In this document: positions 15,787-26,450 of the stretch, one piece after another | Layout: each line of letters opens with the position of its first letter | How positions within the stretch are numbered: the stretch's first letter is position 1 | NCBI RefSeq assembly: GCF_025716945.1 | Contig: NZ_JAOVZT010000004.1 | Span: 26,391-90,390 of the forward strand | Source: Geodermatophilus sp. YIM 151500 | GTDB taxonomy: Bacteria > Actinomycetota > Actinomycetes > Mycobacteriales > Geodermatophilaceae | DNA length: 64,000 bases | Reading direction: 5' to 3' | Made by a program: the position numbers and the translations under genes | The notes under the pieces: model-generated | The model's input: the letters and a program-made list of their open reading frames with translations, nothing else | What the model was told of the DNA's origin: nothing | Databases searched by the model: none

Positions 15787-17244
15787 GTGGACCGCAGGTG
15801 GACGGTGTCGACGGCGACGGTGCTGGTCGTGGGGCTCGTGCCCGGGGTCGCGGCCGCGGAGACGGCAACGGCCCGGACCGGCTCGCCGGGTGCCCCCGGG
15901 ATCGGCGACACGTACTACCCGCTCGACGGCAACGGCGGCTACCAGGTCGAGCACTACGACCTCGACGTCCGCTACGACCCGGCCACCGACGCGCTCAGCG
16001 CCACGGCCGCCATCCGGGCGGTCGCCACCCAGGACCTGTCCAGCTTCAACCTGGACTTCGTCGGGCTGGACATCAGCGAGCTCACGGTCGACGGCGCGGC
16101 GGCCACCTTCGAGCGGGACGCCGGTGAGCTGACCGTCACCCCCGCGCAGTGGTTGCCGGTCGACAGCGAGTTCACCGTCACGGTCACCTACGAGGGCGTC
16201 CCGGAGACCATCGAGACCGCATTGGGGACGATCGCCGGCTTCATCCACACCGACGACGGCGCGCTCGTCGTCGGCCAGCCCGACGTGGCGGCGACCTGGT
16301 TCCCGGCCAACGACCACCCGCTGGACGCGGCGACCTTCGACGTCGCCCTCACCGTGCCCGAGGGTCTGGAGGCCCTCTCGAACGGTGAGCTGGTCTCCAC
16401 GGAGACGGCGGACGGCCTGAGCACGTGGCGGTGGGCGGCCGCCGAACCCATGGCGCCCTACCTGGCGGTGGTCGCCATCGGCGAGTTCGACGTGCGCGCC
16501 TACGAAGAGGCCGGCCTGCGCTACTGGGACGCCTTCGACCCCGACCTGTTCACCACGCCGTCGAACCCGGAGGACCCCGCCTCGCCGACGCTGGGCGAGA
16601 TCGCCGAGGCCTCGCTGGCGCGGCAGCCCGAGGTGCTGGACTGGCTGGCCGGCCTCGGCGGACCCTACCCGTTCGTCACCGCCGGCGGCATCGTCGACGA
16701 CAGCACCGACCTCCGCTTCGCCCTGGAGACCCAGACGCGGCCGATCTACTCGCCCTTCTTCTTCACCGACCAGGTCTTCGGCGACCTCGTGGTCGTGCAC
16801 GAGCTGGCCCACCAGTGGTTCGGCGACGACCTGCGCCTCGGGGCCTGGCAGGACATCTGGCTCAACGAGGGCTTCGCCACCTACGCCGAGTGGTTGTGGC
16901 TGGAGAAGGAAGGCCTGGCCACCGCCCAGCAGGTGTTCGACGACAGCTACGCCACCGTCCCGGCCGACGACCCGTTCTGGACCGTGCTGCCCGGCGACCC
17001 CGGCCCGGACGCGCTGTTCGACGGCGCGGTCTACAACCGCGGGGCGATGACGCTGCACGCGCTGCGCCAGGTGATCGGCGACGAGACGTTCTTCGCCGTC
17101 GTCCGGGCGTGGGCGGAGTCCCAGGCCGGCGACACCGTCAGCACCGACGAGTTCGTCGCGCTGGCGGAGGAGCTGTCCGGCCGGCAGCTCGACGACCTGT
17201 TCGACGCCTGGCTCTACACGCAGGAGAAGCCCGCCCTCGGCTGA
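15787..17244 (+). CDS. Secreted M1 family metallopeptidase
   Basis: This is a zinc aminopeptidase-like exoprotein. The GTG start gives a signal peptide (TVSTATVLVVGLVPGVAAAE, cleavage near residue 25). The zinc site is HELAH at residues 338-342 with Glu361 in NEGFATY, the exact M1 spacing. The GAMEN-like substrate motif is replaced by ALETQ at about 310-314. At 485 aa it has only the N-terminal beta domain and the catalytic domain and lacks the large C-terminal helical domain of PepN/ERAP. That short form is common for actinobacterial secreted M1 enzymes. A hairpin follows the stop. Confidence 0.93.
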   Translation: MDRRWTVSTATVLVVGLVPGVAAAETATARTGSPGAPGIGDTYYPLDGNGGYQVEHYDLDVRYDPATDALSATAAIRAVATQDLSSFNLDFVGLDISELTVDGAAATFERDAGELTVTPAQWLPVDSEFTVTVTYEGVPETIETALGTIAGFIHTDDGALVVGQPDVAATWFPANDHPLDAATFDVALTVPEGLEALSNGELVSTETADGLSTWRWAAAEPMAPYLAVVAIGEFDVRAYEEAGLRYWDAFDPDLFTTPSNPEDPASPTLGEIAEASLARQPEVLDWLAGLGGPYPFVTAGGIVDDSTDLRFALETQTRPIYSPFFFTDQVFGDLVVVHELAHQWFGDDLRLGAWQDIWLNEGFATYAEWLWLEKEGLATAQQVFDDSYATVPADDPFWTVLPGDPGPDALFDGAVYNRGAMTLHALRQVIGDETFFAVVRAWAESQAGDTVSTDEFVALAEELSGRQLDDLFDAWLYTQEKPALG

Positions 17245-17256
17245 CCCGGGTCGACC

Positions 17257-17279
17257 GGCGGCGGGCGCAGCCCGCCGCC
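17257..17279. terminator. Bidirectional hairpin terminator
   Basis: GGCGGCGGGC (17257-17266) and GCCCGCCGCC (17270-17279) pair perfectly around a 3-nt GCA loop. The stem lies between the convergent M1 peptidase and ferredoxin-reductase-like genes. It has no T-tract, as is usual in high-GC actinobacteria. Confidence 0.75.
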
Positions 17280-17294
17280 AGTCGGTGCGGCCCC

Positions 17295-18017
17295 TCAGCC
17301 GCTGGGGCCGAACCGCTCGATCCGGACGTCGGACGGCGCGAAAGCCAGCCGTTCGACCAGGACCGTGCCCAGCGCCTCGGCGAACGCGGGCGACCCGCAG
17401 ACGTAGCCGGTCTGGCCCGGCTCCCACAGCGGCAGCAGCTCGTCGGCCGACAGCCGGCCGGCCGGGCGGATGCCGTGCGCCTCGCGGCTGAGCGCCAGCA
17501 GCGCGCCGGCGTCGGCCAGCTCCCCGGCGTAGGGCAGTCCCGCGCGGGTGCGCGCGGCGACGGCGACCCGCAGCAGGTCGGTGCGGCCGGTCGCCCGCGC
17601 GGTGCGCAGCATGGCGACCAGCGGGACGACGCCGGTGCCGCCGCCGACCAGCAGGGCCGGCGACGCGCCGTCCCAGACGAACCAGCCGCCGATCGGCCCC
17701 CGCACCTCCAGCACGTCACCGGGCTCGACGACCTCGGCGAGGTAGCCGGAGACCTCGCCGTCCTCCAGCCGCTCGACGAACAGCTCGACGAGGGGGTCGT
17801 CCGGCGCCGAGGCCGCCGAGTAGGAGCGCTGCGCGGTGTACCCGTCCTCCGCGGTCAGGCGGACGACGTAGTGCTGGCCGGGCAGGTGATCGATCCGGTC
17901 GGTGACGTCGAGGCGCAGCAGCACCCCGCCCGGGACCGGGTGCTCGACGCCGACGACCGTTGCCGTCCGCCAGCCGCCGCTGGGCGCCCGCGCTCCGGCG
18001 CCGTGCAGCGCGGCCAC
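17295..18017 (-). CDS. FAD/NAD(P)-binding oxidoreductase of the ferredoxin-NADP reductase family
   Basis: This 240-aa single-component reductase has an FAD domain with RSYSAASAP (the RxYS motif, about residue 64). The NAD(P) domain has GGGTGVVPLVAMLR (about 124-137) and the late motif GYVCGSPAF. No 2Fe-2S domain is present. It lies 3 nt downstream of the molybdopterin oxidoreductase gene and likely supplies electrons to, or takes them from, that enzyme. This two-gene arrangement is widespread in actinobacteria. Confidence 0.88.
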   Translation of the reverse strand: MAALHGAGARAPSGGWRTATVVGVEHPVPGGVLLRLDVTDRIDHLPGQHYVVRLTAEDGYTAQRSYSAASAPDDPLVELFVERLEDGEVSGYLAEVVEPGDVLEVRGPIGGWFVWDGASPALLVGGGTGVVPLVAMLRTARATGRTDLLRVAVAARTRAGLPYAGELADAGALLALSREAHGIRPAGRLSADELLPLWEPGQTGYVCGSPAFAEALGTVLVERLAFAPSDVRIERFGPSG

Positions 18018-18020
18018 GGC

Positions 18021-18629
18021 TCAGTCCCCCCGGTAGCGCTGCTCGCGCCAGGGGTCACCGCGCTCGTGGTAGCCGTTCTCCTCCCAGAAGCCGGGCTGGT
18101 CGCGGGTCAGCAGCGTCAGCCTGGTGACCCACTTGGCGCTCTTCCAGAAGTACAGGTGCGGCACCAGCAAACGGACCGGGCCGCCGTGCTCCACGGGCAG
18201 CGGGCGGCCGTCGAACTCCCAGACGACCCACGCCTTGCCGCCGGTGACGTCGGCCAGCGGCAGGTTCGTCGTGTAGCCGGTCTTGGACGTCGCCACGACG
18301 AACCGGGCCTCGGGTGTCGGGCGGGCGGCCTCGAGGAACGTGTCGACGCTGACGCCGGTGAAGCGGGTGTCGAACTTCGACCAGGTGGTCACGCAGTGGA
18401 TGGCGCCGCGGTACTCGGACGGGGGCAGCCGGTGCGCCTCGTCCCAGCTCCAGGTGGTGGGCCGTTCCACCCGGCCGTCGACGGTGATGCTCCAGGTCTC
18501 GGGGGCGATGCGCGGGGTCGGCTCGGCGGTCAGCACCGGCCAGTCGGACCCGACGTCGTACTGGCCGGGCGGCAGCCGCGGGTCCCGCTCGCGCCGCCGG
18601 CCGAGGAAGCCCCGGGTCGGTCCTGCCAC
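18021..18629 (-). CDS. Molybdopterin-dependent oxidoreductase (sulfite oxidase / MsrP fold)
   Basis: This 202-aa protein consists of the oxidoreductase molybdopterin-binding domain. Cys79 in HCVTTWS is the expected molybdenum ligand, and HGGPVRLLVPHLYFWKSAKWV is the conserved cofactor/dimer region. It has no Tat signal and no heme or dimerisation domain, so it resembles the short cytoplasmic YedY-like proteins and not full sulfite oxidases. The substrate is unknown. It is coupled with the downstream flavin reductase. Confidence 0.88.
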   Translation of the reverse strand: MAGPTRGFLGRRRERDPRLPPGQYDVGSDWPVLTAEPTPRIAPETWSITVDGRVERPTTWSWDEAHRLPPSEYRGAIHCVTTWSKFDTRFTGVSVDTFLEAARPTPEARFVVATSKTGYTTNLPLADVTGGKAWVVWEFDGRPLPVEHGGPVRLLVPHLYFWKSAKWVTRLTLLTRDQPGFWEENGYHERGDPWREQRYRGD

Positions 18630-18783
18630 GGCGTCGTCCTCCCTCCTCGGCGCGCAGGCGGCGGGCCGGGCGCGCCGGCGCGCGACCGGTGGGCCGACGC
18701 GCCGCAGGCAGTGTCCACCCGCCGGGCGCCCTGCCGCACGGGAATCGCGCCCCAGGTCAGCGCAGGGAAGGCTCTCCTTACAT

Positions 18784-18798
18784 GAGGTGTGTCACCTC
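18784..18798. promoter_or_regulatory. Palindromic operator candidate upstream of sdh
   Basis: GAGGTG-TGT-CACCTC is a perfect 6+3+6 inverted repeat within the nearly symmetric ACATGAGGTGTGTCACCTCG. It lies 45-60 bp before the sdhC GTG. A -10-like TACCTT at 18831-18836 sits 6 nt before that GTG, so the transcript may be leaderless and the palindrome would fall near -45 to -60. The binding protein is unknown. Confidence 0.5.
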
Positions 18799-18842
18799 GT
18801 GTTTACCTGGCCGCCGAGCCACCGTGGACCTACCTTCGGTAC

Positions 18843-19550
18843 GTGGCGACCGTGACGCGACCGGCCCAGCGCAGGGCCCCGAAGACCGGACGGGCGAGCT
18901 CGTCGGTCTTCAAGAAGTCCGTGATGGCGGTCAGCGGCATCATCCTGGTGCTGTACCTGATCGCCCACATGATCGGGAACCTGAAGGCCTTCGCCGGAGC
19001 GGAGTCCTTCAACGAGTACTCCGGATGGATCCGGTCGATCGGCGAACCGGCGGTCCCGACCCAGACGGTGCTGTGGGTGATCCGGCTCGTCCTGCTCGCC
19101 GCGGTCGTCGCGCACATGTGGGCCGCGTTCTCGCTGTGGAAGCAGGCCCGGGCCGCGCGGCCGGTCCGCTACGTGACCAAGAAGCCGGTGCAGCAGAGCT
19201 ATGCCTCCCGCACGCTGCGCTGGGGTGGCGTGATCATCGCGCTGTTCATCGTCTGGCACATCCTCGACCTGACCCTCGGCACGGTGAACTCCGCCGGCGC
19301 CGACAGCACGCCGTACGAGCGGCTCGTCGCCAGCTTCTCCAACCCGTTCGTCACCGCCTTCTACGTGGTGGCGCTGGTGCTGCTCGGTTTCCACCTGCGC
19401 CACGGCATCTGGAGCGCCGCCCAGACCCTGGGCCAGAGCAACAAGCGCCGGGAGCGGCTGCTCAACGTCTCCGCGACGGTCTTCGCGTTCGTCCTCATCG
19501 GCGGCTTCCTGCTCGCGCCGGCCGGTGTCCTGCTCGGCATCGTTGACTGA
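18843..19550 (+). CDS. sdhC: Succinate dehydrogenase cytochrome b membrane subunit
   Basis: This 235-aa single membrane anchor has five helices and belongs to the di-heme type B succinate:quinone reductases used by actinobacteria. Candidate heme-ligand histidines lie in IAHMIGN, VAHMWAA, IVWHILD and GFHLRHG. GTG 18843 is chosen because it starts soon after a -10-like element; a GTG 9 nt later is possible. It is the first gene of the sdhCAB operon, with sdhA starting 14 nt after its stop. Confidence 0.92.
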   Translation: MATVTRPAQRRAPKTGRASSSVFKKSVMAVSGIILVLYLIAHMIGNLKAFAGAESFNEYSGWIRSIGEPAVPTQTVLWVIRLVLLAAVVAHMWAAFSLWKQARAARPVRYVTKKPVQQSYASRTLRWGGVIIALFIVWHILDLTLGTVNSAGADSTPYERLVASFSNPFVTAFYVVALVLLGFHLRHGIWSAAQTLGQSNKRRERLLNVSATVFAFVLIGGFLLAPAGVLLGIVD

Positions 19551-19563
19551 CGAAGGAGTCGTC

Positions 19564-21510
<1,947 letters not shown>

Positions 21511-21549
21511 CCACCCAGCGCAGCCACGAGTGACCCAGCGGAGAGACGA

Positions 21550-22371
21550 GTGACGAGCACGCAGACCCCGCGCCGGGAGAAGGCCGGCCCGTCGGCCGCC
21601 GACGAGAAGCGCGGGATGCGCCTGACCCTGCGGGTCTGGCGGCAGAAGGACGCCTCCGTCAAGGGCCGGATGGTGACCTACCAACTCACCGACATCTCCC
21701 CCGACATGTCGTTCCTGGAGATGCTCGACGTCCTCAACGAGCAGCTGATCCTGGACGGCGAGGAGCCGGTCGCCTTCGACCACGACTGCCGCGAGGGCAT
21801 CTGCGGGTCGTGCGGTCTGATGATCAACGGGTTCGCGCACGGCCCGCTGCAGACCACGACCTGCCAGCTGCACATGCGGTCGTTCAAGGACGGCGACACG
21901 ATCGACATCGAGCCGTGGCGGGCCGCCGGCTTCCCGGTCATCAAGGACCTGGTGGTCGACCGTTCGGCGTTCGACCGCATCATCGCGGCGGGCGGCTACA
22001 TCAGCGCCCCGACCGGCACCGCGCCCGACGCGCACGCCATGCCGGTGTCGAAGATCAACGCCGACGCCGCGTTCGACGCCGCGACCTGCATCGGGTGCGG
22101 CGCCTGCGTCGCGGCCTGCCCCAACGCCTCGGCCATGCTGTTCACCGCGGCGAAGGTCACCCACCTCGGCCTGCTCCCGCAGGGGCAGCCCGAGCGGGAC
22201 AGCCGGGTCATCAACATGGTGGCGCAGCAGGACGCCGAGGGCTTCGGCGGCTGCACCAACATCGGCGAGTGCTCCGCCGTCTGCCCCAAGGGCATCTCGA
22301 TGGAGACGATCTCCCGGCTCAACCACGACCTGCTCGGCGCGCTGCGCGCCGGCGGCGTGCCCAAGAGCTGA
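21550..22371 (+). CDS. sdhB: Succinate dehydrogenase iron-sulfur subunit
   Basis: This 273-aa electron-transfer subunit has a [2Fe-2S] ferredoxin domain ([10 protein letters not shown]) and a C-terminal dicluster domain ([12 protein letters not shown] and [14 protein letters not shown]) for the [4Fe-4S] and [3Fe-4S] centres. It has an N-terminal extension of about 25 residues. It starts at GTG 21550 after a short gap in which the sdhA end is partly repeated (GCGCAGCTACAAGTGACC then GCGCAGCCACGAGTGACC), a local duplication. A strong terminator follows. Confidence 0.95.
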   Translation: MTSTQTPRREKAGPSAADEKRGMRLTLRVWRQKDASVKGRMVTYQLTDISPDMSFLEMLDVLNEQLILDGEEPVAFDHDCREGICGSCGLMINGFAHGPLQTTTCQLHMRSFKDGDTIDIEPWRAAGFPVIKDLVVDRSAFDRIIAAGGYISAPTGTAPDAHAMPVSKINADAAFDAATCIGCGACVAACPNASAMLFTAAKVTHLGLLPQGQPERDSRVINMVAQQDAEGFGGCTNIGECSAVCPKGISMETISRLNHDLLGALRAGGVPKS

Positions 22372-22388
22372 GACGCCGCATCCGTCGC

Positions 22389-22427
22389 CGAGGGGCGCCC
22401 ACCCGGTCAGCGGGTCGGCGCCCCTCG
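22389..22427 (+). terminator. Terminator of the sdh operon
   Basis: CGAGGGGCGCC at 22389-22399 pairs with GGCGCCCCTCG at 22417-22427. An inner ACCCG/CGGGT stem pairs after one mismatch and leaves a 5-nt loop. It begins 18 nt after the sdhB stop and is one of the strongest hairpins in the window. Confidence 0.85.
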
Positions 22428-22596
22428 TGCATCCCGGGCCGCCTCGATCCCGCGAGCGCCCCTGCATTGACACGTCCCGGCGGCCGAGCAGGATGCGGCC
22501 CAGCGGGGCGCACCGACGCCTCCGCGGACGCCGGCGCGCCCCACGCCCACCGACTCTCCGCTGCCGCGCCGGCCGAGCAGGGACAGGAGGACGGCC

Positions 22597-22902
22597 ATGA
22601 TCGTCGTGCGCTTCCGGGTGACGTGCCAACCGGACAGGACCGACGACGTGCGGCGCGTGCTGGAGGACGTCGTCGCACCGAGCCGGCAGGTCGATGGGGT
22701 GGTCAGCTTCGACATCGGCCGCGACGTCAGCGACCCGGACGTCTTCATCGCCACCGAGGTGTTCGACGACCGCGCCGCGCTCGACCGGCAGGAGTCGCTG
22801 GCCGAGGTGGCAAGCGCGATGAGCGTCCTGGAGAAGTCCCTCGTCGGACCTCCCGAGGCCACGGTCTACCACGTCTCCCGCGCCGAGCCGTACGGCGACT
22901 GA
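22597..22902 (+). CDS. Antibiotic biosynthesis monooxygenase (ABM) domain protein
   Basis: This 101-aa single ferredoxin-like ABM domain resembles the quinol monooxygenase YgiN and similar proteins. It shows [16 protein letters not shown], then [25 protein letters not shown] and the final [13 protein letters not shown] 22597 follows GGACAGGAGGACGGCC. Such proteins often detoxify quinones or act as oxidative-stress enzymes. The substrate is not predictable. Confidence 0.87.
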   Translation: MIVVRFRVTCQPDRTDDVRRVLEDVVAPSRQVDGVVSFDIGRDVSDPDVFIATEVFDDRAALDRQESLAEVASAMSVLEKSLVGPPEATVYHVSRAEPYGD

Positions 22903-22941
22903 GAGCCGGGGGTCCGCCCGACCGCCGACGCCGGCCGGGCG

Positions 22942-25236
22942 TCAGCCGACCGGCGCCTCGACGGCGGAGTTCGACCCGAGCCAGGCCCAGAGCTGGTCGG
23001 GCGGCAGCGGCCGGCTGAGGTGGTATCCCTGGACGACGTCGCACCCGATGCCCGCCAGCGCGTCGACGGTCGCCTGGTCCTCGGCACCCTCGGCGACCAG
23101 CACGAGGCCGAGGGCGTGCGCCAGCCGCAGCGTCGAGACGACGATCGATTCGGCACGGGCGCTGCCCGACATGGCCGCGGTGAACGTGCGGTCCAGCTTC
23201 AGCTCGGTGACCGGCAGCACCGCCAGGTAGGCCAGGCTGGAGTAGCCGGTGCCGTAGTCGTCGATGGCGATCCCGACGCCGCTGTCGCGCAGCCGGGCGA
23301 GCACCCGCACGGCCCGCTCCCGGTCCTCCATGAGCAGGCTCTCGGTCACCTCGAGCACCAGCGCCGAGGCCGGCAGGCCGTGCTGTCGCAGCAGCGCGGC
23401 CACGTGGTCCGGGAACTGCTCGTCGACCAGGTTCGACGGGCTGACGTTGACCGCCACGGTGAGCCGCCGTCCGTCGTCCGCCCAGAGCCGGCACTGCGCC
23501 AGGGCGAGGTCGAGCACCGCCGTGGTGAGCTCGCCCATCAGCCCGGCGGACTCGGCGAGCTCGACGAACGCGTCGGGGAACAGCAGGCCCCGGGTCGGGT
23601 GCTGCCAGCGCACGAGCGCCTCGACGCCGTCGACGCTGCCGGTCGGCAGGGACAGCTTGGGCTGGTAGTGCAGCACCAGTTCCCCGGAGCGGACGGCGGA
23701 GCGGAGCTGCTCGACGGCCTCCAGCCGGTGCCGGCCCTGGCCGTGCGCGGCCTCGTCGTACACCGTGACGCCGCGCCGGTGGCTCTTCGCCTCGTACATG
23801 GCCAGGTCGGCGAGCTGCAGCAGCTCGTCGGCGTCGGTGGAGTGCTCCGGGCCGAGGGCCAGACCGAGGCTGGCGTCCACGGTGAGCTCCATGCCGCCGT
23901 GGCGGAACGGCCGGCGCAGCTGGTCGCGGAGGCGCCCGGCCAATGCGACGGCGCCGTCCCGGTCGAGGTCGGCCGTCAGGACGACGAACTCGTCGCCGCC
24001 GAGGCGGGCCAGCAGGTCGCCGGGGCGCAGCTGGCCGGCCAGGCGGGTGCCGACCTCGTGCAGCAGCGCGTCGCCGACCGCGTGGCCCAGCGAGTCGTTG
24101 ATCTCCTTGAACCGGTCCAGGTCGACGACGAGGACGCCCAGCGTGCCGCCCTCGGCCAGCCGGCCCCCGGCGGCGCGCAGCGCCTCGTGGGCGCTGCGCC
24201 GGTTGGGCAGGCCGGTGAGCTCGTCGGTACGGGCCTGCCGCCGGCTGTCGGCCAGCGCCCGGACGTCGTGGAAGGTCAGCGCCGTGCGGCCGAGTGCCGC
24301 GAGGACGGCCCCGAGCGCCAGGACGCCGGCCAGCGGGTCGCCCTCGCCGAGGTGGCCGGCGAAGAGCAGGCCGGAGGCGGCCAGGGCGCACGCGCCGGGG
24401 ACGGCGATGGCCGCCAGGCCGTCGAGCCGCCGCGCGCTGCCGCGCCGCGGGGACTGGCACGCGGCCAGGCCCAGGCAGGTGAGGGCCAGGCCCCACCCCA
24501 GGTCGAGCGGACCGCCCGCGACGTAGCTGCCCTCGGCGACCTGGACGACGTAGACGGTGTCGGTGACGACGAACAGCGCCATGCCACCGGCCAGCCACCA
24601 CCAGCACCCGCCCGCGCCGCGGCCGATCACGGCGAGCGCCCCGGCGATCAGCACGAGCAGCAGCAGGTCGGCGACCGGGTAGGCGAGGCTGGTCGCGACG
24701 GCGGCGACGCCACCCGTGGCCGCCCGCATCGCCGGTCCGAGCGCGAACTGGACGGCCAGCGCCGCTGCGGTCAGGCCGGTGACCACGCCGTCGAGCCACA
24801 TCGCGGGGGTGAGCCGGCCGAGCCGGGCCCGCAGCATGAGGAACAGCGCGGTGTAGGCCGTCGGGTACAGCAGCATGAAACCGGCGTCGGCCCACGACGG
24901 CCGCGGGACGACCGGCAGGTCGCGGTAGAACAGCTCGTGGAGGACACCGCCGGCGAGGTAACCGGCCACGCCCACGGCGAAGCAGGCCCACGCGAGCCGG
25001 TCACCGGCCGGGATGACGGCGCGCGACGCGAGCAGTCCGACCAGGCCGCCCATCATGACCAGCTTGCCGCCACCGGCGAGCACCCCGCCGGGGCCGGCGA
25101 GCCCGAGCCCGTCGGCGAGCAGGGTGGTCAGGTAGACCGCCAGCAGGCCGGCGGCGAGCAGCCGGACGACCCGCAGCGGACGGTCCGCGGGCCGGGTCCG
25201 CTCGTCGGGGCGAGAAGGCAGTCGCCGGTCGGCCAT
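22942..25236 (-). CDS. Membrane GGDEF-EAL protein, bifunctional diguanylate cyclase/phosphodiesterase
   Basis: This 764-aa c-di-GMP enzyme has an N-terminal membrane sensor of about eight to nine helices (residues 25-290), then a GGDEF domain with the catalytic GGDEF at about 412-416. An inhibitory I-site RPGD lies five residues before it. The EAL domain has EAL at about 538-540, EVTES and DDYGTGYSS. All key residues for both activities look intact. The helical sensor resembles MASE-like domains and has no recognised ligand. The gene is monocistronic and its stop is near 22942. Confidence 0.92.
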   Translation of the reverse strand: MADRRLPSRPDERTRPADRPLRVVRLLAAGLLAVYLTTLLADGLGLAGPGGVLAGGGKLVMMGGLVGLLASRAVIPAGDRLAWACFAVGVAGYLAGGVLHELFYRDLPVVPRPSWADAGFMLLYPTAYTALFLMLRARLGRLTPAMWLDGVVTGLTAAALAVQFALGPAMRAATGGVAAVATSLAYPVADLLLLVLIAGALAVIGRGAGGCWWWLAGGMALFVVTDTVYVVQVAEGSYVAGGPLDLGWGLALTCLGLAACQSPRRGSARRLDGLAAIAVPGACALAASGLLFAGHLGEGDPLAGVLALGAVLAALGRTALTFHDVRALADSRRQARTDELTGLPNRRSAHEALRAAGGRLAEGGTLGVLVVDLDRFKEINDSLGHAVGDALLHEVGTRLAGQLRPGDLLARLGGDEFVVLTADLDRDGAVALAGRLRDQLRRPFRHGGMELTVDASLGLALGPEHSTDADELLQLADLAMYEAKSHRRGVTVYDEAAHGQGRHRLEAVEQLRSAVRSGELVLHYQPKLSLPTGSVDGVEALVRWQHPTRGLLFPDAFVELAESAGLMGELTTAVLDLALAQCRLWADDGRRLTVAVNVSPSNLVDEQFPDHVAALLRQHGLPASALVLEVTESLLMEDRERAVRVLARLRDSGVGIAIDDYGTGYSSLAYLAVLPVTELKLDRTFTAAMSGSARAESIVVSTLRLAHALGLVLVAEGAEDQATVDALAGIGCDVVQGYHLSRPLPPDQLWAWLGSNSAVEAPVG

Positions 25237-25371
25237 GGAGCAGGGATCGGCACGACGCGGCTCCCCCTGGAGGCTCGGCGGCGGTCGGGCCGTCGACGTT
25301 CATCCGGGCGGGGTAACCGCCCGGCGTCCGCGCCCCTCCCCCGAAGCGGCGGGGATCCGTACGGTGCGGCC

Positions 25372-25761
25372 ATGGCGACGTGGGACGACGTGGCGCGGAT
25401 CTGCGCCGCCCTGCCCGGCACGACCGAGGTCGAGTCGCGGGGGCTGCGCCAGTGGAGGGTCGGCGACCGGCTGTACCTCTGGGAGCGCCCGCTGCGCCCG
25501 CGCGACCGGGCCGAACTCGGCGCCGCCGCCCCGACCGGGCCCGTGCTCGGCGCGCGGGTGCCCGACGAGGGCGCCAAGCACGCGCTCGTCGCCGACGACC
25601 CGGCGGTCTACTTCACCACCGCCCACTTCGACGGCTACCCCGCGGTGCTCGCCCGCCTCGACGAGCTGGACGTCGCGGAGCTGGCCGAGCTCGCCGGCGA
25701 GGCGTGGGCGTGCCGTGCGCCGAAGCGGCTGCTCGCCGAGCGGGGCCCGGCCCGCCCGTGA
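25372..25761 (+). CDS. MmcQ/YjbR family DNA-binding-like protein
   Basis: This 129-aa protein has the MmcQ/YjbR fold (pfam YjbR). It starts MATWDDVARICAALPGTTE and shows the family pattern RVGDRLYLWERPL ... KHALVADDPAVYFTTAHFDGYPAVLARLD. Despite the family name, direct DNA binding is not established for most members. Its stop overlaps the next start as GTGA, so it forms a two-gene operon with the YdeI-like gene. Confidence 0.87.
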   Translation: MATWDDVARICAALPGTTEVESRGLRQWRVGDRLYLWERPLRPRDRAELGAAAPTGPVLGARVPDEGAKHALVADDPAVYFTTAHFDGYPAVLARLDELDVAELAELAGEAWACRAPKRLLAERGPARP

Positions 25762-26348
25762 CCGCCTTCCGCGACCGCCCGCGGGTGCACGCCGAGACGG
25801 TGGAGCAGTGGCGCCGATGGCTGGCCGAACACGCGGACGCCGGCGACGGCGTCTGGCTGGTGTCCTGGAAGGCAGCGACCGGACGGCCGCGGCTGTCGTA
25901 CGACGAGGCCGTCACCGAGGCGCTGGCCCACGGCTGGGTCGACAGCCGACCGGCCGCCCTCGACGACGAGCGCAGCATGCTGTGGTTCAGCCCGCGCAAG
26001 CCCGGCAGCGCCTGGTCGCGGCCGAACAAGGAGCGGGTGGAGCGGCTGCTGGCCGAGGGCCGCATGCGACCGGGCGGTCAGGCCGCCGTCGACGCGGCCA
26101 GGGCGTCGGGCACGTGGTCGCTGCTCGACGAGGTGGAGGACGGCGTCGTGCCCGGCGACCTCGCCGCGGCCCTGGCCGCCCACGACGGCGCGCGGGCGAA
26201 CTGGGACGCCTTCCCCCGCTCGGTGCGCCGCGGGATCCACGAGTGGATCGTGCAGGCCAGGCGGCCGGAGACCCGCCGCGCGCGGGTCGAGGAGACCGCC
26301 GCCCTGGCCGCCCGCGGCGAACGGGCCAACCAGTGGCCGCGGCGCTGA
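25758..26348 (+). CDS. YdeI/OmpD-associated family protein
   Basis: This 196-aa protein is related to bacteriocin-protection YdeI-like proteins. It shows VHAETVEQWRRWLAEH, then LSYDEAVTEALAHGWVDS and FSPRKPGSAWSRPNKERVERLLAEGRM, the conserved DUF1905/YdeI core with a helical C-terminal region. The start is GTG 25758, overlapping the MmcQ-like stop by 4 nt. A 12-bp tandem repeat begins within the stop codon of this gene. The function in actinobacteria is unknown. Confidence 0.87.
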   Translation: MTAFRDRPRVHAETVEQWRRWLAEHADAGDGVWLVSWKAATGRPRLSYDEAVTEALAHGWVDSRPAALDDERSMLWFSPRKPGSAWSRPNKERVERLLAEGRMRPGGQAAVDAARASGTWSLLDEVEDGVVPGDLAAALAAHDGARANWDAFPRSVRRGIHEWIVQARRPETRRARVEETAALAARGERANQWPRR

Positions 26349-26394
26349 GCGCCCCGCCGAGCGCCCCGCCGAGCGCCCCGCCGAGCGCCCCGCC
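26347..26394. repeat. 12-bp tandem repeat, four perfect copies
   Basis: The unit GAGCGCCCCGCC is repeated four times exactly, starting inside the TGA of the YdeI-like gene. A slip-strand expansion is likely. The array would lengthen the 3-prime untranslated region and could vary in copy number among strains. Confidence 0.95.
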
Positions 26395-26450
26395 GGCTGC
26401 CTGCCGAGTGCCCGGCCGCGCCCGGGGCGGCACGCCGCGGCCGCCGGACC

